Assembly (NCBI GenBank): GCA_026395555.1
Contig: JAPLYO010000015.1
Location: forward strand, 16,191 to 80,190
DNA length: 64,000 nt
Source: Candidatus Peregrinibacteria bacterium
GTDB lineage: Bacteria; Patescibacteriota; Gracilibacteria; UBA1369; UBA12463
Direction: 5' to 3'
The notes under the pieces were generated by a model. That model saw nothing but the letters and a program-made list of their open reading frames with translations, was not told the origin of the DNA and made no database searches. Shown here one piece after another: positions 62,561-64,000 of the stretch; positions within the stretch are counted from its first letter, which is position 1; each line of letters opens with the position of its first letter. A program made the position numbers and the translations under genes.

Positions 62561-63175
62561 ATGATCAAGACGCTCATAATCGACAATTACGACTCCTTCA
62601 CCTACAACCTCTTTCATGCGGTGGCCGAGCTAGGAGGGGATCCTACGGTATATCGCAATGACGCCATATCCATCGAGGAGATTACGCAGTTTCATCCGAC
62701 GCATATTATTATTTCTCCCGGTCCAGGTACGCCAGGTCGTGCGGAAGATTTTGGTATATGCGAGCAGGTAATTGACAGCGTTATGAATCCCGCCTCACCC
62801 CTATATCAAGTGTCATTACTGGGCGTATGCCTCGGACACCAGGGGATTGCGAATCACCTCGGAGCGCGGATCATACATGCGCCTGAGCCAGTACACGGAA
62901 AAACTTCTGAAATAATACAGACATCGCCGTCTCTGCTCTTTCGCGATATTCCAAAAACCTTTACAGCGATGCGCTATCACTCGCTCGTGATAGATGAGTC
63001 CTCACTCGCACCAGAACTTCTCGTGACAGCCCGAACAGCAGACCCTCAGGGTCTCATAATGGCCATCCAGCATACGACACTACCGCTTTTTGGTGTGCAG
63101 TTTCACCCCGAGAGTATCGCGACTCCTACGGGTACCACGCTTCTGAGGAACTTTCTTGCTGTACAGAAAAGCTGA
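62561..63175 (+). CDS. Glutamine amidotransferase of anthranilate / aminodeoxychorismate synthase
   Basis: Provides ammonia from glutamine to the partner subunit (TrpE or PabB). 204 residues: LIIDNYDSFTYNLFHAV, ISPGPGTPGRAEDFG, the nucleophile GVCLGHQGIANHLGA, MRYHSLVIDE, and GVQFHPESIATPTG with the catalytic His and Glu. TrpG and PabA cannot be told apart from sequence alone. No trp gene or pabB is adjacent. A 4-aminobenzoate role would fit folD and thyX in the window. The last 96 bases overlap nth. Confidence 0.88.
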   Translation: MIKTLIIDNYDSFTYNLFHAVAELGGDPTVYRNDAISIEEITQFHPTHIIISPGPGTPGRAEDFGICEQVIDSVMNPASPLYQVSLLGVCLGHQGIANHLGARIIHAPEPVHGKTSEIIQTSPSLLFRDIPKTFTAMRYHSLVIDESSLAPELLVTARTADPQGLIMAIQHTTLPLFGVQFHPESIATPTGTTLLRNFLAVQKS

Positions 63176-63784
63176 AGGGCAAATCTTGTTCAGCGTACAG
63201 CTTCCGCAGAGCGGACTCTTCGCCATGCACACGAGTCTTCCATGTTGAATAAGTTGTAAGGAAAATCTGCCCCATTTTTTTCGCGGAATAATTGGAAGTA
63301 AATCTTGCTCTATTTTCTCAGGAGTTTTTTTATCTGAAAGTCCCAACCTCCCCGATAATCGCATCACGTGAGTATCCACGGCGATACCCTCCTGAATGCC
63401 ATAAGCTACACTCAAAACAACATTTGCCGTTTTACGTGCTACTCCCGGAAGTTCCAAAATCTCCTTCATGGTTCGTGGAACATTTCCTTGAAATTTTTTC
63501 ACAAGCATCTTTGCCGCTCCCAGAATATTTTTCGCCTTGTTATGATAAAAACCTGTTGAACGAATTATTTTCTCAATCTCCATTATGCGCGCTCTCGCCA
63601 TTTTTTCCACCGTCCCAAACTTCTCAAAAAGCACAGGCGTCACTATATTTACTCGTTTATCGGTACATTGCGCCGAAAGAATAGTCGCAACCAGCAATTG
63701 AAAAGGCCCCTCAAAATGTAGCGCGCACGCTACGCGTGGATAGAGGAGATCGAGCTTTTTGAGGATAGGACTTGGGTCGGACAT
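63080..63784 (-). CDS. nth: Endonuclease III
   Basis: DNA glycosylase/AP lyase for oxidised pyrimidines. 234 residues from ATG 63784: LLVATILSAQCTDKRVN, the HhH motif ELPGVARKTANVVLSVAYG with catalytic Lys, VDTHVMRLSGRLGL with catalytic Asp, and the [4Fe-4S] loop C-x6-C-x2-C-x5-C (CMAKSPLCGSCTLNKIC). A basic tail of about 30 residues runs into the end of the convergent amidotransferase gene, a 96-base overlap. TATTAT at 63796-63791 would start the transcript at the A of ATG. Confidence 0.93.
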   Translation of the reverse strand: MSDPSPILKKLDLLYPRVACALHFEGPFQLLVATILSAQCTDKRVNIVTPVLFEKFGTVEKMARARIMEIEKIIRSTGFYHNKAKNILGAAKMLVKKFQGNVPRTMKEILELPGVARKTANVVLSVAYGIQEGIAVDTHVMRLSGRLGLSDKKTPEKIEQDLLPIIPRKKWGRFSLQLIQHGRLVCMAKSPLCGSCTLNKICPSAFLYSKKVPQKRGTRRSRDTLGVKLHTKKR

Positions 63785-63790
63785 ACCAGA

Positions 63791-63796
63791 ATAATA
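63791..63796 (-). promoter_or_regulatory. Possible -10 box of nth (leaderless)
   Basis: On the minus strand TATTAT, followed by six bases and ATG; the predicted start is the A of ATG 63784. No clear -35. Confidence 0.4.
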
Positions 63797-63823
63797 GCAG
63801 ACGCTTATGCTCATCAGCTACAT

Positions 63824-64000
63824 TTATTTTTTGCACTCCTGATATCTCACATCAACCGCATGCGCAATCTCATGATGCTGTCTGCAGAGTGGTGCCAAGA
63901 AGTTGGGATTGTGATTACGGATCATGGAGTACCTTGCCGTATGATGGATGTTTTGCGATGACTTATTGCAATGAGAAATAGCACATTTTGTTCCGTATTC
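63824..64000 (-). CDS. C-terminal part of an HNH-type nuclease domain (cut by window edge)
   Basis: The frame is open from the window end to TAA at 63826-63824, 58 residues. It reads YGTKCAISHCNKSSQNIHHT, then NHNPNFLAPLCRQHHEIAH. The two CxxxxC/CxxH pairs, the IHH pair and the spaced N...H are the pattern of HNH zinc-bound nuclease domains, seen at the C terminus of small Patescibacteria proteins. The N-terminal part lies outside the window, so the family and activity are unknown. It precedes nth by 39 bases on the same strand. Confidence 0.65.
   Translation of the reverse strand, partial: EYGTKCAISHCNKSSQNIHHTARYSMIRNHNPNFLAPLCRQHHEIAHAVDVRYQECKK

Noticed and set aside
1..64000. CRISPR array, insertion sequence, phage or integron
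   Set aside because: No spaced direct repeats, transposase, integrase or att-like repeats were seen. The tandem repeats found are internal to genes.
1..64000. Conjugation locus around the TrbC/VirB2-like genes
   Set aside because: No VirB4, VirD4 or relaxase gene is present, so the pilin-like units alone do not support conjugation.

Overview
The window looks like a compact bacterial chromosome of the Patescibacteria (CPR) type. Genes are tightly packed on both strands, and no stretch longer than 300 bases lacks a gene. Few starts have a Shine-Dalgarno sequence. The longest genes encode exported proteins of kinds common in that group: S-layer homology proteins, PKD-repeat giants, and short two-helix membrane units resembling TrbC/VirB2. 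UGA is used as a stop, for example in the ATGA overlap at 14617-14620 and at the pabA-like stop 63173-63175. This argues against the UGA-Gly code of Gracilibacteria and Absconditabacteria. Peregrinibacteria-like is my best guess, at low confidence and from gene content only.

1-9 kb: end of an exported protein, a HAD phosphatase plus phosphoketolase pair, a small SLH protein, thioredoxin reductase, a DUF2203 protein, a second HAD phosphatase, and a double-length ThyX gene broken by a 71-bp tandem duplication. tRNA-Ile(CAU) follows. 9-13.5 kb is a regulator-rich stretch: TrmB-like regulator, divergent PLP-fold protein lacking the usual lysine, Fic protein, cold-shock-like protein, and a nitroreductase/HxlR pair with palindromic operators. 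13.5-17.9 kb: HemW-like protein, zincin, MnmA, LemA/DUF3137 pair.

17.9-26.4 kb is a central-carbon block. gnd-zwf-pgl (+) converges on tal-pgi-tkt (-) around a decayed AbiEi-type antitoxin gene, and rpsT follows. With the phosphoketolase, this takes glucose-6-phosphate to pentose phosphates and then to acetyl phosphate plus glyceraldehyde-3-phosphate. 26.7-30.6 kb is one S-layer-type gene. 30.7-37.9 kb holds YtxH, purD, purF, folD, a hydrolase, tmk, dut and a DUF1385 membrane protein. folD, thyX, tmk and dut together support dTTP synthesis, and folD also serves the purine steps. 38-41.4 kb is a secE-nusG-rplK-rplA set with two unrelated membrane or exported genes inserted.

41.5-62.5 kb is the most unusual part: a 21-kb, all-plus-strand surface locus. 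It opens with two membrane proteins, each made of three TrbC/VirB2-like units. A giant PKD protein with the same unit at its N terminus follows, then a second PKD protein, a 34-residue membrane peptide, and a group of exported proteins. Five of these carry a previously unnamed GLKGSF-like motif after their membrane anchor. Two end in a KTGPE sorting-like tail. Three carry repeated SH3/Tudor-like modules. Four transcription units in the locus share an extended -10 promoter and an A-rich leader without SD. The window ends with a PabA/TrpG-type amidotransferase, endonuclease III and a cut HNH gene.
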